Of a DNA stretch of 64,000 bases, positions 50,113 to 60,147 are shown one piece after another (the stretch's first letter is position 1; every line of letters begins with the position of its first letter). The stretch spans positions 782,861 through 846,860 of the forward strand of contig CANLZI010000001.1 of NCBI GenBank assembly GCA_947495555.1, given 5' to 3'. Made by a program: the position numbers and the translations under genes. Under the pieces are notes generated by a model that made no database searches, was not told the origin of the DNA, and was given only the letters and a program-made list of their open reading frames with translations. This stretch comes from an uncultured Erythrobacter sp. (lineage in GTDB: Bacteria > Pseudomonadota > Alphaproteobacteria > Sphingomonadales > Sphingomonadaceae).

Positions 50113-53100
50113 ATGCAAATCGACAGGCTAAAGCTCAGCGGATTTAAGAGCTTTGTAGAGCCTGCCGAACTGCGCGTGGAGCCCGGCCTGACCGGGGTTG
50201 TAGGCCCCAATGGCTGCGGCAAATCCAATTTGTTGGAGGCGATCCGCTGGGTCATGGGTGAAAACTCACCCAAAAGCATGCGTTCCGGCGGGATGGAAGA
50301 TGTCATCTTCGCAGGCACTGAAACCCGACCTCCGCGTGATTTCGCCGAAGTTGTGCTGCATGCCCGCGACGATGATGACGAAGAATTGGAGGTCACCCGT
50401 CGGATAGAACGCGGCGCAGGCAGCGCCTATCGCGTCAATGGCCGCGACGTGCGGGCCAAAGATGTGGCGCTGACGTTTGCCGATGCTGCCACCGGCGCGC
50501 ACTCCCCCGCTTTGGTCAGCCAGGGCAAAATCGCGCAGGTGATCGCCGCCAAGCCGACCGAGCGTCGGCAAATGCTGGAAGAGGCCGCAGGCATTGCCGG
50601 TCTTCATGTTCGCCGCAAGGACGCTGAAAGCAAACTGCGCTCGACCGAGAAGAATTTGGAGCGGTTGGAAGATTTGATGGCCGGGCTGGACAGCCAAATG
50701 TCCTCTCTGCGCAGGCAAGCCAAGCAAGCCGAACGTTATAGCAAATTGTCGGAGCAGATTAAGGTGGCCGAAGCCCGCCTGCTGTTCGCACGCTGGCGCG
50801 ATGCCGCCGCCGCTGCCGAAGAAGCTCGCGCACAAGCCAAAGCTGCTGACGAACGTGTCGCAGCCGCCAACACAGCCGCAAATGAAGCACAAAAGGCGCA
50901 GCACGCCGCCGCCTCTGCCATTGCCGAAGCGCGTGAAGAATTAGCCGACCGCCGCGATGATGCCAGCGCCCATGGCCACCGCATGGCCGCCCTGACCAGC
51001 CAATTGGAAGCAGCCGAGCAGCGGTTGGCGGATCTTGATCGGCAAAAGACGCGGCTCGAAGAAGATCGCGGCGACGCCGACCGGATGACCCGCGATGCGG
51101 CAGAGGCGCTCAAGAAGCTGGAAAGTGAAATCGCCACCAGCAGCGCCAATCTGGCCCGCGATGAAGCCGCACGGCCTGCTCTTGCGGCCAAGGCCGAGGA
51201 TGTGGAGCGTGCCTCTCGTACCGCCGAATTGGCTCTCGCCAAAGCCACCGCCGATCACGCCGGTGTAGAAGCGGAATGGCGGGTTGCTGAATCCGAGATA
51301 GAACAGGCCGAGGCGCGATTGGCGCGCCTCAATTCCGAGACCGAGCGGCACCAGCGCAGCCGCGAAGAATTGAGCGCCGCTGGCGACCCTGAGGCCACCG
51401 TAACCGCCGCCAAACAAGCTGCAGCAATTGCTGCAAAGACCCTCGAAGACCTGCGCACTCAATTGACAGACGGGCAGGCCAAGAAGACAGATCTACAGGT
51501 CCGCCACGATGATGCGGCCAGTTCTTATGCAGCGGCAAAGGCTGAACTGGCGGGCGTTGAGCGCGAATATCAGGCGCTGGCCCGCGACCGTGATGCGCGG
51601 GCAATTCAGGCCAAGCGTAGCGAAGGATTGCCAATTGCGATCGACAAACTGCGTGTAGCAACCGGTTATGAGCGCGCCATCGCAGCGGTTCTGGGCCGCG
51701 ATGCCAAATCGCCTTTGGGCAGCCCGGATGAAGGAAGCGAAGGGCGCTTCTGGACCGGCGGCGCGGCACCCAAACCGGTTCAAAACAGCGTGTTGGATCA
51801 TGTGTCGGATTGTCCGCAAGAATTGCGTGCGCGCCTCTCTCTGGTCCATTATGCCCCCAGCGACGACGGCCGCAAATTGGGTCCGGGCGAATGGTTAGTG
51901 ACCAAAGATGGCCACTTACGGCGCTGGGATGGCTTTATTGCACGCGGTGAAGGCGCAGCCGAAGCGGCTCGCTTGGAAGCCGCCAACCGCCTGACCGAGC
52001 TGGAAGGCATATTGCCCGCTCTGCGCAAAAGCGCCAAAGAAAGCGCCGCCGAGCAAGACACAATTGCGCAAGAATTGAGCGCATTGCGCACCGATCTGGT
52101 GGCTCGCGAACGCGCTTTGGCCGAGGCAAGCAATGCCGAACGCCAGGCGTTGCGTTCACTCGATCAAGCTGAGGTGGAAAAAGACCGCTTGGCCAATCGC
52201 TTGGCCGAATTGGAAAGCGCTGCAGCAGAATTGGCCGAGCAGATTGATCAGGCCAAGCAAGAACTGGCGCAGGTCACCGCAAAACGCGATGCTCTGCCCG
52301 CGCCCGACACTGGCCGCGCGGCTTTGGAAGCAACCCGGGCCAAGCATGAGGCCGCCCGCTCCGCTGTACAGGCAGCAGCGGCAGAACTGGCCGCGCATGA
52401 TCAGGGACTAGCTGTCGCCCGCGAACGTAACTCCGCACAAATTTCCGACAAGGCCAATTGGCAGGCTCGTTCCGGTGAGGCCGCACAACGCATGGCCGCA
52501 ACCGCCCAACGCTTGGAAGAAATTGAGCAAGAGCGCGCCGTTGTGGCCGCGAAGCCGGAAGGCTTGATCGCCGAGATTGAGCAAGGCGATGTGATGCGCG
52601 CCAAGCTGACGCAAGAGCTTGAAGCGGCAGAGCAGATCGTCGCGACCAAGCAGGATGCGATCAATACTGCCGACCGCAACTTTGCCGAAGCAAATGAAGC
52701 GCTTGCGACCGCTCGCGAATCGCGCGCGGGCCTCACCGCCCGTGCTGAAAATGAAGAAGGTCGCCGCGCCGAGATGGCGCGAATTTCTGGCGAGCGTTTC
52801 CAATGCCCACCTCCTCTGCTGGTCGATCGGTTTGAATTTGAGGCCGAGCAAGTCCGCGATTCTTCTACCGAGTCGGAAGAAATGGAGCGCCTGACCGCCA
52901 GCCGCGAACGGATTGGCCCGGTCAATCTGGTCGCTGCCGAAGAACTGGCCCGGATCGAGGAAGAACATGGCTCCAGCTCTGCCGAACAAGCCGAATTGGC
53001 AGAGGCCGTCAGCCGTTTACGCGGCTCCATCGGCAATCTGAACCGCGAAGGCCGCGAACGGCTCCGCGCTGCCTTTGACGAGGTCAACGAGCACTTCCAG

Positions 53101-53535
53101 CGTCTGTTCACCCGTCTGTTCCAGGGCGGGCAAGCGCATCTGGCGCTGATCGATAGCGATGATCCGCTGGAGGCAGGCCTGGAGATTTTCGCGCAGCCAC
53201 CGGGCAAGCGCTTGCAATCGCTCAGCCTATTGTCAGGCGGCGAGCAGGCACTGACGGCAACGGCGTTGATATTTGCACTTTTCCTTACCAATCCAGCACC
53301 GATTTGCGTGTTGGACGAAGTGGATGCTCCGCTGGATGATGCGAATATCGAACGTTTCTGCGATCTGCTCGATTCCATGGTTCAGGACACAAGCACGCGC
53401 TATCTGATCGTCACCCATAATGCGGTTACGATGAGCCGGATGCACCGACTGTTTGGTGTAACGATGGCGGAAAAGGGTATCTCTCGGCTGGTCAGCGTTG
53501 ACTTGGGTCAAGCAGAGTTGCTGGCGGCCGAATAG
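50113..53535 (+). CDS. smc: Chromosome segregation protein SMC
   Basis: An 1140-residue SMC ATPase: N-terminal Walker A GPNGCGKSN (31-39), two long coiled-coil arms rich in Ala/Glu/Lys (about 170-480 and 640-950), a hinge (about 490-620), and a C-terminal signature LSLLSGGEQ with Walker B ICVLDEVDAPLDD. It dimerises at the hinge and, with ScpA/ScpB, compacts and segregates chromosomes. Length is as usual. It follows the DsbA pair and is probably co-transcribed with it. Confidence 0.95.
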   Translation: MQIDRLKLSGFKSFVEPAELRVEPGLTGVVGPNGCGKSNLLEAIRWVMGENSPKSMRSGGMEDVIFAGTETRPPRDFAEVVLHARDDDDEELEVTRRIERGAGSAYRVNGRDVRAKDVALTFADAATGAHSPALVSQGKIAQVIAAKPTERRQMLEEAAGIAGLHVRRKDAESKLRSTEKNLERLEDLMAGLDSQMSSLRRQAKQAERYSKLSEQIKVAEARLLFARWRDAAAAAEEARAQAKAADERVAAANTAANEAQKAQHAAASAIAEAREELADRRDDASAHGHRMAALTSQLEAAEQRLADLDRQKTRLEEDRGDADRMTRDAAEALKKLESEIATSSANLARDEAARPALAAKAEDVERASRTAELALAKATADHAGVEAEWRVAESEIEQAEARLARLNSETERHQRSREELSAAGDPEATVTAAKQAAAIAAKTLEDLRTQLTDGQAKKTDLQVRHDDAASSYAAAKAELAGVEREYQALARDRDARAIQAKRSEGLPIAIDKLRVATGYERAIAAVLGRDAKSPLGSPDEGSEGRFWTGGAAPKPVQNSVLDHVSDCPQELRARLSLVHYAPSDDGRKLGPGEWLVTKDGHLRRWDGFIARGEGAAEAARLEAANRLTELEGILPALRKSAKESAAEQDTIAQELSALRTDLVARERALAEASNAERQALRSLDQAEVEKDRLANRLAELESAAAELAEQIDQAKQELAQVTAKRDALPAPDTGRAALEATRAKHEAARSAVQAAAAELAAHDQGLAVARERNSAQISDKANWQARSGEAAQRMAATAQRLEEIEQERAVVAAKPEGLIAEIEQGDVMRAKLTQELEAAEQIVATKQDAINTADRNFAEANEALATARESRAGLTARAENEEGRRAEMARISGERFQCPPPLLVDRFEFEAEQVRDSSTESEEMERLTASRERIGPVNLVAAEELARIEEEHGSSSAEQAELAEAVSRLRGSIGNLNREGRERLRAAFDEVNEHFQRLFTRLFQGGQAHLALIDSDDPLEAGLEIFAQPPGKRLQSLSLLSGGEQALTATALIFALFLTNPAPICVLDEVDAPLDDANIERFCDLLDSMVQDTSTRYLIVTHNAVTMSRMHRLFGVTMAEKGISRLVSVDLGQAELLAAE

Positions 53536-53600
53536 CCCGCCAAAAGCGAATAATTACAGAATGTTGTCAGGAATTTGGTGCGGCCTCTAACTAGGCAGGT

Positions 53601-54053
53601 TCATGCGTCCAATGCGCGTTGCAGGCGGGTCTGGATGGACCTTAATTGTGGCAGGATCTGCGCCAAGCTTTCCTCATCCTTGAGCTCGCTTGACGGCTTT
53701 GCCCCAATGATCAAATGCGGCGCGGTTTCGTTCGTCGCAATGGCCACCGCGGCAGAGGTCTCTTCTGCTTTGTCGCCCGCGCCTTTGCCTGCGCCATTGC
53801 CATTCTTGAGCGCCGCTTTGGCACCCTTCAGCGTATAGCCTTCGATATTGACCAGTTGGTCAATCCGCTCGACCATGGCGATATCTTCGGGCCGATAATA
53901 GCGCCGACCGCCGCTTCGTTTGAGGGGTTTGAGCGTAGGAAATTGCTGCTCCCAATAGCGCAAAACATGCGCCTTTATCCCCAGGGCTTGGCAAACTTCT
54001 CCAATGGTTCTGAGCGCTCCGGCTTCTTTCCCATCGTCAAAGCTGGTTGCCAT
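53601..54053 (-). CDS. MerR family transcriptional regulator
   Basis: A 150-residue MerR-type protein from ATG 54053. The winged helix (about 15-85) has TIGEVCQALGIKAHVLRYWE and RSGGRRYYRPEDIAMVERI. Upstream in-frame residues to 54242 would overlap ihfA and are ignored. No Cys-rich metal-binding end is seen, so it is not a metal-type MerR. It lies 2 bases after ihfA and is probably co-transcribed with it; this ihfA-merR pairing occurs in many alphaproteobacteria. Confidence 0.87.
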   Translation of the reverse strand: MATSFDDGKEAGALRTIGEVCQALGIKAHVLRYWEQQFPTLKPLKRSGGRRYYRPEDIAMVERIDQLVNIEGYTLKGAKAALKNGNGAGKGAGDKAEETSAAVAIATNETAPHLIIGAKPSSELKDEESLAQILPQLRSIQTRLQRALDA

Positions 54054-54055
54054 AA

Positions 54056-54355
54056 TTATCCGCCTTTCGCGATTTGCTCTTTCAGCAATTGGCTGGCGCG
54101 GAATGTCATGACCCGGCGCGGTGTAATTGGCACCTCGACCCCGGTTTTGGGATTGCGCCCAACCCGCTCGGTCTTGTCGCGCAAGATAAAGCTGCCGAAG
54201 CCTGAAATTTTCACATTTTCGCCATCTGCCATGGCGTCGCACATTTTTGAGAGAATCGCCTCAACCATGTCGAGCGATTCCGCTCGGGAAAAACCCATTT
54301 TCCGATTGATTGTCTCTGCCAGATCCGCGCGAGTGAGCGTGCCTACTGAACGCAT
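54056..54355 (-). CDS. ihfA: Integration host factor subunit alpha
   Basis: A 99-residue IHF-alpha that bends DNA as a heterodimer with IHF-beta. [20 protein letters not shown] is the N-terminal helix pair, and the arm sequence [20 protein letters not shown] has the intercalating Pro. It is full length and lies in the usual fabH-ihfA-merR order. The start at 54355 is followed upstream by a 101-base gap to fabH. Confidence 0.95.
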   Translation of the reverse strand: MRSVGTLTRADLAETINRKMGFSRAESLDMVEAILSKMCDAMADGENVKISGFGSFILRDKTERVGRNPKTGVEVPITPRRVMTFRASQLLKEQIAKGG

Positions 54356-54456
54356 GGTTCGCTTCTCCTAACCATTGGTGCGACCCAGATAATGAATGAA
54401 GTGTACATATAACCTGCATTTCCCGCAACTTGTGCGGCCAAGCGGGTGTGAATTGT

Positions 54457-55422
54457 TCACATCTGAACCAGGCTGGCGCCCCAGGTAAAGCCGCCGCCCA
54501 TTGCCTCGAACATGACCATGTCACCAGATTTTATCCGGCCATCCTTGCGCGCTACATCAAATGCCAAGGGCACCGATGCGGCCGAAGTGTTGGCGTGCTG
54601 ATCCACGGTCACAATCACTTTTTCAGGATCAATGCCCAGCTTGCGTGCGGTTGCATCCAAAATGCGTTTGTTGGCCTGGTGCGGCACAACCCAATCGATT
54701 TGTTCGATTGATACGCCAGCATTTTCAACAACTTCGCCCAAAACCTCAGCCAGATTGACCACTGCGTGACGAAACACTTCGCGGCCCTTCATGCGCAAAT
54801 GGCCAACCGTTTGAGTGGTCGACGGACCACCGTCCACATACAGTAAATCATGCTGCGCACCGTCGGCATGCAATTTGGTGGAGATGACGCCAGCTGCAGG
54901 ATCGTCAGTTTCTTCCGCTTCGATCAAAATGGCTCCGGCACCGTCGCCGAACAACACGCAAGTTGTGCGGTCTTCCCAATCAAGGATTCGGCTGAATGTT
55001 TCCGCTCCGATGACCAATGCGCGCTTGGCCATGCCCGAACGCAGCATCGAGTCGGCGGTGGCCAAAGCATAGAGAAAACCAGAGCAAACCGCCGCCACAT
55101 CGAACGCAATGCAGCCATTGCAGCCCAGCGCATGTTGCACCTTGGTGGCGGTCGCTGGAAAGGTGTTGTCGGGCGTGGCCGTGGCCAACACGATCAGATC
55201 GATATCTTTTGCGTCAACGCCGGCATCGGCCAAAGCCTTTTGCGCAGCCTGCGTGGCCAAGGTGGAGGTCGTCTCCCCCTCGTCCGCAATATAGCGTTGC
55301 TTGATCCCGGTGCGCTCGACAATCCATTCGTCACTGGTGTCCACTTGGTCAGCCAATTGTGCATTGGTCACCAAATTGGCCGGAAGCGCTGACCCGCTGC
55401 CGCGAACAAAAGAGCGGATCAA
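54457..55422 (-). CDS. fabH: Beta-ketoacyl-ACP synthase III
   Basis: A 321-residue enzyme that starts type II fatty acid synthesis by condensing acetyl-CoA with malonyl-ACP. The active-site Cys113 sits in [12 protein letters not shown]. His and Asn of the triad lie in [10 protein letters not shown] and [10 protein letters not shown]. Full family length. It overlaps plsX by 4 bases, the common plsX-fabH coupling, so the pair is co-expressed with rpmF. Confidence 0.95.
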   Translation of the reverse strand: MIRSFVRGSGSALPANLVTNAQLADQVDTSDEWIVERTGIKQRYIADEGETTSTLATQAAQKALADAGVDAKDIDLIVLATATPDNTFPATATKVQHALGCNGCIAFDVAAVCSGFLYALATADSMLRSGMAKRALVIGAETFSRILDWEDRTTCVLFGDGAGAILIEAEETDDPAAGVISTKLHADGAQHDLLYVDGGPSTTQTVGHLRMKGREVFRHAVVNLAEVLGEVVENAGVSIEQIDWVVPHQANKRILDATARKLGIDPEKVIVTVDQHANTSAASVPLAFDVARKDGRIKSGDMVMFEAMGGGFTWGASLVQM

Positions 55423-56486
55423 GATTCCGCCCCTGTTGGATCAGCCGGATCGCTGGTGAGGCTTTCCTCGAGATCGGCGACATCCTGCGTGATCCGCTGG
55501 GTCAAATTGTTCTCCAACAAGCTGGCCGCAACGGCCACCGCATTGGCGACACCAGCAGCTGTCGCGCTGCCATGGCTTTTCACCACCACGCCGTTCAGGC
55601 CCAGGAATACCGCGCCATTGTGATTGTTGGGATCAAGGTGATGCTTGAGCAGTTCGGTCGCCGGACGAGATACCAGAAAGCCCACTTTTGAGCGCAAGGA
55701 ACTGGTGAAGGCAGCGCGCAGCAGATCAGTTACGAAGCGTGCAGCGCCTTCAATCGCTTTCAAAGCAATATTGCCCGAGAAACCATCGGTCACCACCACG
55801 TCAACTTGGCCGCGATTGATCTTGTCGCTTTCCACAAAGCCATCGAACGACATCGCCAGATTGGTGGCTTCTTGCAGCTGGCTAGCCGCGTCGCGCAGGG
55901 AATCGGTGCCTTTGATCTCTTCTGTGCCAATGTTCAGCAAGCGCACGCGCGGCTCGTCGCGGCCGGTCAAAATGCGCGAATAGGCTGCGCCCATGATCGC
56001 AAATTGCACCAAATTGCGGGCATTTGCCTCTGTGTTGGCGCCCAGATCGAGCATGACCACGTCATCCTCTTCCAAGGTAGGCATGACAGCGGCCAATGCA
56101 GGCCGATCAATTCCGGGCATAGTGCGTAAGGCGAGCTTGCTCATCGCCATCAACGCGCCGGTGTTGCCCGCGCTCACTGCAGCGCCGGCATCGCCTTGTT
56201 TCACGGCGTTCACCGCAAGGCCCATCGATGTTGTCTTGGAGCGCCGCAAGGCCTGCGTGGGCTTCTCTTCCCCGCCAACCACATCTTCGCAATGAAGAAT
56301 TTCGGATGCGCCGCGCATGTTGGGGTGCTGTTCCAGCGCGGCTTTGATCCGCACCTCGTCACCCACCAGCAAGAATCGGAAATTGTCATGGCGGCGGCGA
56401 GCAAGGGCAGCACCCTCGATCATTACGCGCACGCCTTCATCACCGCCCATCGCGTCGATTGCGATACACGGCAAACTCATCGACAT
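55419..56486 (-). CDS. plsX: Phosphate acyltransferase PlsX
   Basis: A 355-residue enzyme that converts acyl-ACP to acyl phosphate for phospholipid synthesis. [12 protein letters not shown] is the conserved N-terminal motif, followed by [12 protein letters not shown] and [17 protein letters not shown]. Normal length. Its stop overlaps fabH. It lies 18 bases downstream of rpmF on the same strand. Confidence 0.95.
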   Translation of the reverse strand: MSMSLPCIAIDAMGGDEGVRVMIEGAALARRRHDNFRFLLVGDEVRIKAALEQHPNMRGASEILHCEDVVGGEEKPTQALRRSKTTSMGLAVNAVKQGDAGAAVSAGNTGALMAMSKLALRTMPGIDRPALAAVMPTLEEDDVVMLDLGANTEANARNLVQFAIMGAAYSRILTGRDEPRVRLLNIGTEEIKGTDSLRDAASQLQEATNLAMSFDGFVESDKINRGQVDVVVTDGFSGNIALKAIEGAARFVTDLLRAAFTSSLRSKVGFLVSRPATELLKHHLDPNNHNGAVFLGLNGVVVKSHGSATAAGVANAVAVAASLLENNLTQRITQDVADLEESLTSDPADPTGAES

Positions 56487-56504
56487 ATCTCCGAATACGG
56501 TCGG

Positions 56505-56684
56505 TTAAAGACCGACGGCCACAACCTCGCGGCCGTTATAATATCCGCAATGCGGGCACAGATTGTGCGGGCGCTTAAGCTCCCCACAATTGTTGCACTC
56601 GTGGAAAGCTTCCACTTTCAGCGAATCGTGTGCGCGGCGATTTCCGCGACGATGAGGCGATACTTTTCTTTTGGGGACAGCCAT
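56505..56684 (-). CDS. rpmF: 50S ribosomal protein L32
   Basis: A 59-residue ribosomal protein beginning [20 protein letters not shown], with the zinc pair CNNCGELK and [15 protein letters not shown] at 56682-56684, TAA at 56505-56507. It is the first gene of the classical rpmF-plsX-fabH run. The usual upstream DUF177 (yceD) gene is missing; the next gene upstream is MAPEG, read in the other direction. Confidence 0.95.
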   Translation of the reverse strand: MAVPKRKVSPHRRGNRRAHDSLKVEAFHECNNCGELKRPHNLCPHCGYYNGREVVAVGL

Positions 56685-56883
56685 TTCGGCACCTGTTCCT
56701 CAATAAAATCTATGTGTTCAAGGACCGCTTAGGCCAAGGCCGGTTGGCGCACAAGTGATTGCGTGCGCTTTGTGAGGCCCGGTCTTCGCGGGAAAGCGGG
56801 CGCTATAGCGGAAAAATCATACCTTGCAAGTGGCGTTCGACCGCCATAGTTAAGTTGCCAATGAAAACTAAAAGGGGGAAGCA
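56685..56883. promoter_or_regulatory. Divergent promoter region between rpmF and the MAPEG gene
   Basis: 199 bases between divergent starts. AAAGGGGGAA lies just before the MAPEG ATG and is a strong ribosome binding site. Promoters for both directions are expected here; none was resolved with confidence. Confidence 0.4.
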
Positions 56884-57276
56884 ATGATTTTACCTGTGAC
56901 TTTGACCGCGGCAGCCGCCGCCGCCATCCTGTCAATCTGGCTGATGATCCGTGTCGGACAGGTCCGTACTTCCGAAAAAGTGTCCGTCGGTGATGGCGGA
57001 AACGAGAGTGTCATCCGCCGCATGCGGGCTCAGGCCAATTTTGTCGAAAGCGCTCCATTCGTATTGGCTTTGCTCGCTGTGATCGAATTGTCGGGCAAAG
57101 GTGGGGTATGGCTTCCCTATGTCGCTGGCATCTATTTCATCGGCCGCATTCTGCACGCCTTTGGGATGGAAGAGAATGGATTTGGCAAAGGGCGCTTTAT
57201 CGGCACCATCGTCACCTTGCTGACATTGCTGGGTTTGGCGATTGTCGCCTCGCTGATCGCCATGGGTGTTATGTAA
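56884..57276 (+). CDS. MAPEG family membrane protein
   Basis: A 130-residue, four-helix membrane protein of the MAPEG superfamily. RMRAQANFVESAPFVLALLA has the family ERAHxN-like pattern (RAQANF), and FIGRILHAFGMEE matches the C-terminal signature. MAPEG proteins include glutathione transferases and isomerases of lipid mediators; in bacteria the substrate is unknown. GGGGGA lies 6 bases before the ATG. Confidence 0.87.
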   Translation: MILPVTLTAAAAAAILSIWLMIRVGQVRTSEKVSVGDGGNESVIRRMRAQANFVESAPFVLALLAVIELSGKGGVWLPYVAGIYFIGRILHAFGMEENGFGKGRFIGTIVTLLTLLGLAIVASLIAMGVM

Positions 57277-57303
57277 CTGGCATCTGGCCAGACAAACTAA
57301 CGT

Positions 57304-57975
57304 TTATGAAAGAGCGTAGTCGCTGACGAAGGCGTTGGTCTTTCGTTCCTGACCAAACGTGCTGGTAGGCCCGTGCCCAGGAATGAAGGTGACGTCTTCG
57401 CCCAGCGGCCACAGCTTCTGGGTGATCGCATCAATTAGATCTTGATGATTGCCCATTGGAAAATCGGTTCGCCCGATTGATCCCTGGAACAGCACATCGC
57501 CAACAATCGCAAACCGGCTGGGCTTGTGGAAAAACACCACATGGCCGGGTGTGTGGCCGGGGCAATGGATCACGTCCAACTCCAACTCACCCACGGTCAC
57601 CGTATCACCATCGCTCAACCAACGGTCCGGCTCGAACACGGCGCCATTGATGCCGTATTTCTTGCCGTCTTCATCCAGCCGTGAAATCCAGAAGCGGTCG
57701 TCTTCATGCGGTCCTTCGATCGGAAGACCCAATTCCTTCGCCAAAATGCCGCTTTCACCGCAATGGTCGATATGGCCATGAGTGATCAGGATTTTCTCCA
57801 GCTCTACCCCAGCCTGGCTGACAGCCGCTTTCAGTTTATCCAGATCGCCGCCCGGATCGATCAAGGCTGCCTTATTGGTTTTCGTGCACCAGATCAGCGA
57901 GCAATTTTGCTGCAACGGAGTCACTGGCAGAATGGCGGCTTTCATCGGCGGAGTGGGTTTTGCGGTATCAGTCAT
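57304..57975 (-). CDS. MBL-fold metallohydrolase (glyoxalase II-like)
   Basis: A 223-residue metallo-beta-lactamase-fold hydrolase. The metal motif is LITHGHIDHCGESG (H-x-H-x-D-H), and later ligands are in HCPGHTPGHVVF and VGDVLFQGSIGRTDFP. This is the pattern of the YcbL/GloB-like subfamily that hydrolyses S-lactoylglutathione or related thioesters. A longer frame to 58011 is possible. It is convergent with MAPEG. Confidence 0.88.
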   Translation of the reverse strand: MTDTAKPTPPMKAAILPVTPLQQNCSLIWCTKTNKAALIDPGGDLDKLKAAVSQAGVELEKILITHGHIDHCGESGILAKELGLPIEGPHEDDRFWISRLDEDGKKYGINGAVFEPDRWLSDGDTVTVGELELDVIHCPGHTPGHVVFFHKPSRFAIVGDVLFQGSIGRTDFPMGNHQDLIDAITQKLWPLGEDVTFIPGHGPTSTFGQERKTNAFVSDYALS

Positions 57976-58212
57976 GGGCCACGATGTGGCGGCTGATTGC
58001 TCCGATTGCAACGGGCCAAAAGGAATAGGCGGGCCGCAAGTAGCCCATCACACCTCAAGCCAAGCCTCACAATGGTCGCCAACATTCCACGAGTTGCATT
58101 GCGCCCGTCAGCTTCTATGGTGCCGACAAAATCAAACAAGCGGGATAGCATTTCGTCTCTATTGAGAGCGGCGATGGGAATGCCACGCGATAAGTGGAAC
58201 CAATAACCACCC
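57976..58212. other. Intergenic region upstream of the BCCT transporter
   Basis: 237 bases between the MBL and BCCT starts. A minus-strand frame (start near 58214) spans it but resembles no known protein; I do not call it. No clear riboswitch or repeat was seen. Confidence 0.35.
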
Positions 58213-59910
58213 ATGTCATCATCCAGTGATCTGCCGATTGAACCACCTATTGTTGACCTGCCCATTGGAACGCATGATGCCGGATTTTACGACGGTTTCA
58301 GCCGGTCTGTAACGATACCCTCCAAGATCATTGTTGCCTTGATCATCATGTGGGCGATCTTCTTTCCGGTGAATGCCAGCGAGAGTCTGGCGGTCGCCAA
58401 TTCAACCATCATTTCGAATTTCAGCGGCTGGTATGTCTATCTGATCGCCGCCCTGATGGTGGTGTGCATCGCATTGGCTGTGTGGCCCAGTTCGGGCAGA
58501 CTGCGCATTGGCGCACCGGGCGATACACCCGAATTTTCGCGCTTTTCATGGTTCGCCATGCTGTTTGGTGCAGGCATTGGCATTGGCATGCTAACCTATT
58601 CCATCGGAGAGCCGTTGGCCCATTTCGCCAACAATCCCGAGATCATTCGTGGGACCATCGAATCCCAATCAGCTGAAGCGGTGCGCCCCGCCTTCATCTA
58701 CACCTTCCTGCATTGGGGCTTTGGCGCATGGTGCACCTACGCTCTGGTGGGATTGGCGATCGGCTATGTCTCGTATCGACGCGACCTGCCGCTCACCATT
58801 CGCTCCAGCCTGTGCCCTCTGTTCGGGCAGAGATTGACTGGATTTGGCGGACATACGGTTGACGTTGTGGCCGTGGTCGCGACCATCCTGGGCGTCTCTG
58901 TCACGATGGGCTTGGGGGTCGAGCAATTTGTGGCTGGCCTCAACCGCGTGGGGTTTGGTGATTGGCTGATTGGCCCAGACGGATCCTCCACCCCCGCCGC
59001 GATTGTAACCGCGCTGCTGGTTTTGGTGGGCGCCTCCACCATCAGCGCGCTGTCCGGCGTGGGGCGCGGGATCAAATGGCTGTCCAACCTCAACATGGGA
59101 TTGTCCTTTGCCCTGCTGGCTTTGTTTCTGGTCGCTGGCTCGGGCATGTACGGACTGTCGCTCTTGCTCAGAGGTATTTGGGATTATTTCATCACCCTAC
59201 CGGAAAACTCGCTGACCTTGTTCAGCGATGCAGGTGACACTGTCAGCGCCGCGCTGGTGCAATGGCAGCTTGATTGGTCGGTCTTTTATTGGGCCTGGTG
59301 GATCGCCTTTGCACCCTTTGTGGGCATGTTCATTGCGCGCATTTCACGCGGCCGGACCATCCGCGAATATATGTTCGGCGTGGCTCTGGTCCCGTCATTG
59401 ATGTGCTTCGCCTGGATGGCCATTGCCGGTGGAACCGCGATCGACCTTGAACTGAGCGGAGTTGCTGGCGGATCGATCATTGCTGCGGGCATATCAGATC
59501 AATTGTTCGCCACCTTGGCGGTGCTGCTGCCGCCCGACATCGCATGGTTGGTGTCTGGATTGGTTGTGGTTTTGCTGATGACCTATCTGATCACCTCGGC
59601 AGACAGCGCGATCTTGATCATCAACACCATTAACGGCGCAGGCGAAGATGAAGGATCGCGCCGCTTTCATATCCTGTTCTGGGGCGCAGCATTGGCCTTT
59701 ATGGTCGGATCCATGCTGATCCTGGGCGGGATTGATGCCATCCGCATAACCATGATTATCGGCGCATTGCCGTTTTCCTTTGTGGTTGCTCTGATGGGAA
59801 TTTCTATCATCAAGGCCATCACATTTGACCTGATCCGGCAAAAGCATGGTGTTCCAACCACCGCAGCTGCGTGCGAAGATTGGGATGGAAAAGCCTTAAA
59901 GCCTGAATAA
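58213..59910 (+). CDS. BCCT family transporter (betaine/carnitine/choline type)
   Basis: A 565-residue, 12-helix transporter. GAGIGIGMLTYSIGEPLAHF is the glycine-rich segment of TM3 in the family. WAWWIAFAPFVGMFIARISRGRT is the conserved TM8 region with the Trp-rich substrate box. Na+- or H+-coupled uptake of a quaternary ammonium compound or an osmoprotectant is expected. No choline dehydrogenase or regulatory partner lies nearby. The start is the ATG at 58213. Confidence 0.92.
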   Translation: MSSSSDLPIEPPIVDLPIGTHDAGFYDGFSRSVTIPSKIIVALIIMWAIFFPVNASESLAVANSTIISNFSGWYVYLIAALMVVCIALAVWPSSGRLRIGAPGDTPEFSRFSWFAMLFGAGIGIGMLTYSIGEPLAHFANNPEIIRGTIESQSAEAVRPAFIYTFLHWGFGAWCTYALVGLAIGYVSYRRDLPLTIRSSLCPLFGQRLTGFGGHTVDVVAVVATILGVSVTMGLGVEQFVAGLNRVGFGDWLIGPDGSSTPAAIVTALLVLVGASTISALSGVGRGIKWLSNLNMGLSFALLALFLVAGSGMYGLSLLLRGIWDYFITLPENSLTLFSDAGDTVSAALVQWQLDWSVFYWAWWIAFAPFVGMFIARISRGRTIREYMFGVALVPSLMCFAWMAIAGGTAIDLELSGVAGGSIIAAGISDQLFATLAVLLPPDIAWLVSGLVVVLLMTYLITSADSAILIINTINGAGEDEGSRRFHILFWGAALAFMVGSMLILGGIDAIRITMIIGALPFSFVVALMGISIIKAITFDLIRQKHGVPTTAAACEDWDGKALKPE

Positions 59911-59994
59911 AATTAGAGATCCGCTGCTGTGGCCACTGAGAAATGCGCTGGGTACTCTTGTCGAGTGCCTCGCTTCTTGTGGACGGCAAAGCAG

Positions 59995-60147
59995 TTAAAT
60001 CTTGCCGCCCTTCCACACCACCAGGCCGATGATCTCGACCTCGTCGGCATCAACCTCGACGGTTAGATAGGCCATGTTTTGCGACAAGAGCGCCAGGCGG
60101 CCTTGCCCCACAGAGGCGACGCGCTTGACCATCAGGCTGTCTCCCAT
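59995..60147 (-). pseudogene. Remnant of an S24 peptidase-type repressor (C-terminal fragment)
   Basis: A 50-residue frame ending in EVDADEVEIIGLVVWKGGKI, which is the typical C-terminal end of LexA/CI-like S24 repressors. MGDSLMVKRVASVGQGRLAL contributes part of the catalytic strand region. The N-terminal DNA-binding domain is not present upstream, where the frame runs into the divergent gene at 60146. It is therefore likely a decayed fragment. It lies in a short gap between the transporter and the next gene. Confidence 0.55.

Noticed and set aside
57972..58265. 97-codon minus-strand frame upstream of the BCCT gene
   Set aside because: Some hydrophobic order but no family match and it overlaps both neighbours' starts.
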